Source: Singulisphaera sp. GP187 (lineage in GTDB: Bacteria > Planctomycetota > Planctomycetia > Isosphaerales > Isosphaeraceae). From it: DNA of 64,000 nucleotides. Position 1 is the stretch's first letter. Each line of letters starts with the position of its first letter. The position numbers and the translations under genes are program-made. The stretch is taken from NCBI RefSeq assembly GCF_900129635.1, contig NZ_FSRB01000001.1, positions 62,001 through 126,000 on the forward strand, written 5' to 3'. Below are positions 62,991 to 64,000 of this stretch, in pieces. Under the pieces are notes generated by a model that searched no databases, was not told the origin of the DNA, and saw only the letters and a list, made by a program, of their open reading frames with translations.

Positions 62991-63508
62991 TACGTGTGCC
63001 ACCTCGATCGGCAATCCCTCGATCAACGCCTTCGCATGCGACATGTCGGCCGCCTGGCCCGGCGTCAGGATCAGCTTGGCGGGCAGTCCGAGGCCGCTGA
63101 CGGCGCCATGGATCTTTGTCCCAAACCCGCCCCGACTGCGGCCGAGAGCTTGCTCGGCCTGGCCGCCGGTGCCGTCCTCTTTTTGGGGGCGCCGGCGGCG
63201 CAGGGGTGCGCCCGGATGATGGTTGAGTCCAGGATGAGCCATTCCAGGTCGGGGTCCTGCAGCGCCTCAAATATCTGTTGCCAGATCCCCTTGCGAGACC
63301 AGCGGTCAAAGCGTCGCCAGGTCGAGTTTCAGTGGCCGAATCGCTCGGGCAGGTCCCGCCATGGGGCCCCGGTCCTGGCGATCCAGAGGACGGCGTCGAC
63401 GAAGAGGCGGTTATCCTTGGCGACCTTGCCATGCTGGCCTGGCTGTCCAGGCAGGAAGTCCTGGATCCGGGCCCAATCGTCGTCCGAGATGGCGTGGCGC
63501 TGTCGCAT
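62991..63508 (-). pseudogene. IS5-family transposase remnant with nonsense codon and lost C-terminus
   Basis: From the ATG at 63508 the frame reads MRQRHAISDDDWARIQDFLP and FVDAVLWIARTGAPWRDLPE, ending at a TGA in GHWN (Trp codon replaced, 63329). It resumes as WRRFDRWSRKGIWQQIFEAL and WLILDSTIIRAHPCAAGA, then changes frame at a run of five A to EDGTGGQAEQALGRSRGGFG and TKIHGAVSGLGLPAKLILTP. The A-run lies where IS5/IS427 elements use programmed frameshifting between orfA and orfB. The match ends near 62991; the last DDE residue and C-terminus are absent. Broken. Confidence 0.85.
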
Positions 63509-63634
63509 GTCGGGTCCTCCATGGTGTCGAAGCAGGACCCCAGTTAACCGAAAATGCCCACCTGTTGTCCACACGACCTAGTCGGCTGATCGATTACCCG
63601 GCTCGGGTCGGATCAGCCAATGAATCAAAGATAA

Positions 63635-64000
63635 TCATTTTGTCCGTGCGTGTGAGGACGCTGAGGAATTCGGGCGGAAACCGCCGGCCGGGAGTACCGG
63701 GGCACGTTCGAATGATTCGGGGATCGTGCCGGTCAGGCTTCCGAGAAAGGTCACGAGGCTTTCGACTTCGGGATCGGAGAGCTCGATGTCGAGCTGGACC
63801 TTCGCCATGATGCGAACGGCCTTCGGCAAGTCGTTGATCACGCCGTCGTGGAAGTAGGGGGGTGTCATCGCGACATTGCGCAGGACGGGAACCTTGAACT
63901 TGTACAAGTCGGCAGGATCGTTGGTCACGCCAAAGCGGCCTTTGTCAATGTCGGGACTGCCGGTCGCCTTCCAGTACTCGGAAGCGACGCCGAACTTCCG
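63635..64000 (-). CDS. Di-haem cytochrome c peroxidase C-terminus (5' part outside window)
   Basis: The open frame continues to the right edge (24 more codons beyond the GTG at 63928), so the gene enters from outside. Residues visible: FGVASEYWKATGSPDIDKGR, FGVTNDPADLYKFKVPVLRN, VAMTPPYFHDGVINDLPKAV and LSDPEVESLVTFLGSLTG. This is the second-haem domain end of CcpA/MauG-type peroxidases, where the Met/His after 'TPPYFHDG' ligates haem. The usual CxxCH motifs must lie outside the window. A periplasmic peroxide reductase or MauG-like oxidase. Confidence 0.9.
   Translation of the reverse strand, partial: RKFGVASEYWKATGSPDIDKGRFGVTNDPADLYKFKVPVLRNVAMTPPYFHDGVINDLPKAVRIMAKVQLDIELSDPEVESLVTFLGSLTGTIPESFERAPVLPAGGFRPNSSASSHARTK

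Noticed and set aside
62991..63508. Programmed frameshift in an active IS5-type transposase
   Set aside because: The A-run is in the right place, but a nonsense codon upstream and loss of the C-terminus show the gene is dead.

Overview
The window looks like chromosomal DNA of a high-GC planctomycete, most likely of the Isosphaeraceae/Gemmataceae type. The evidence is family content: a DUF1549/DUF1553 plus DUF1501 gene pair, an LRR protein with the Gemmata-type 'repeat-companion' N-terminus, a DUF1080 secreted protein, NPCBM-domain and EF-hand secreted proteins, and a long MoxR/DUF58/VWA gene train. No rRNA, tRNA or CRISPR array was found.

Layout. 1-13.5 kb holds mostly single genes: a GYF/AIM24 protein (cut by the left edge), an M28 peptidase, a zinc-ribbon membrane protein, an LRR protein, a DUF1080 protein, a three-PAS hybrid histidine kinase and a glycine-rich RRM protein. 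13.7-18.5 kb is an operon DUF1549/1553 - DUF1501 - EF-hand, ending in a hairpin. 20.2-21.75 kb is an intact IS701-family element with visible ends and a CTAG target duplication. 21.9-42.9 kb is the main feature: a minus-strand train of 14 genes, often overlapping. In order of transcription these are a PQQ-propeller lipoprotein/exported protein, SIMPL protein, squalene-cyclase-like protein, MoxR ATPase, DUF58, BatA-like VWA protein, second VWA/GATase-like membrane protein, DUF4175-like membrane protein, a KKADD-repeat coiled-coil exported protein, a small exported protein, an NPCBM protein with a Lys/Asp-rich linker, and an STN-like exported protein. The first twelve are compactly spaced; the NPCBM/STN pair lies beyond a 455-base gap carrying a palindromic repeat. 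The set looks like an envelope-associated ATPase/VWA system, but its substrate is unknown.

43.4-50.1 kb contains a VOC protein, xseA-xseB (XseA carries an extra N-terminal DUF5710 module), a pRiA4b ORF-3-like protein, an orphan adenine methylase, a TauE/DUF1634 pair and a cupin.

50.3-64 kb is an accessory, decaying region. It has a dps C-terminal stump, a degraded DUF2239 gene, a frameshifted REP-associated tyrosine transposase, a 400-base two-phase minisatellite, at least five copies of a dispersed palindromic repeat clustered around that transposase, an istB stump, an intact IS4-family element with a 7-base target duplication, and a broken IS5-family transposase. Intact genes between them are a carotenoid oxygenase, a serine hydrolase, and a regulator/DJ-1/SDR cluster in which the SDR lacks its catalytic tyrosine. 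A di-haem peroxidase C-terminus enters from the right edge.
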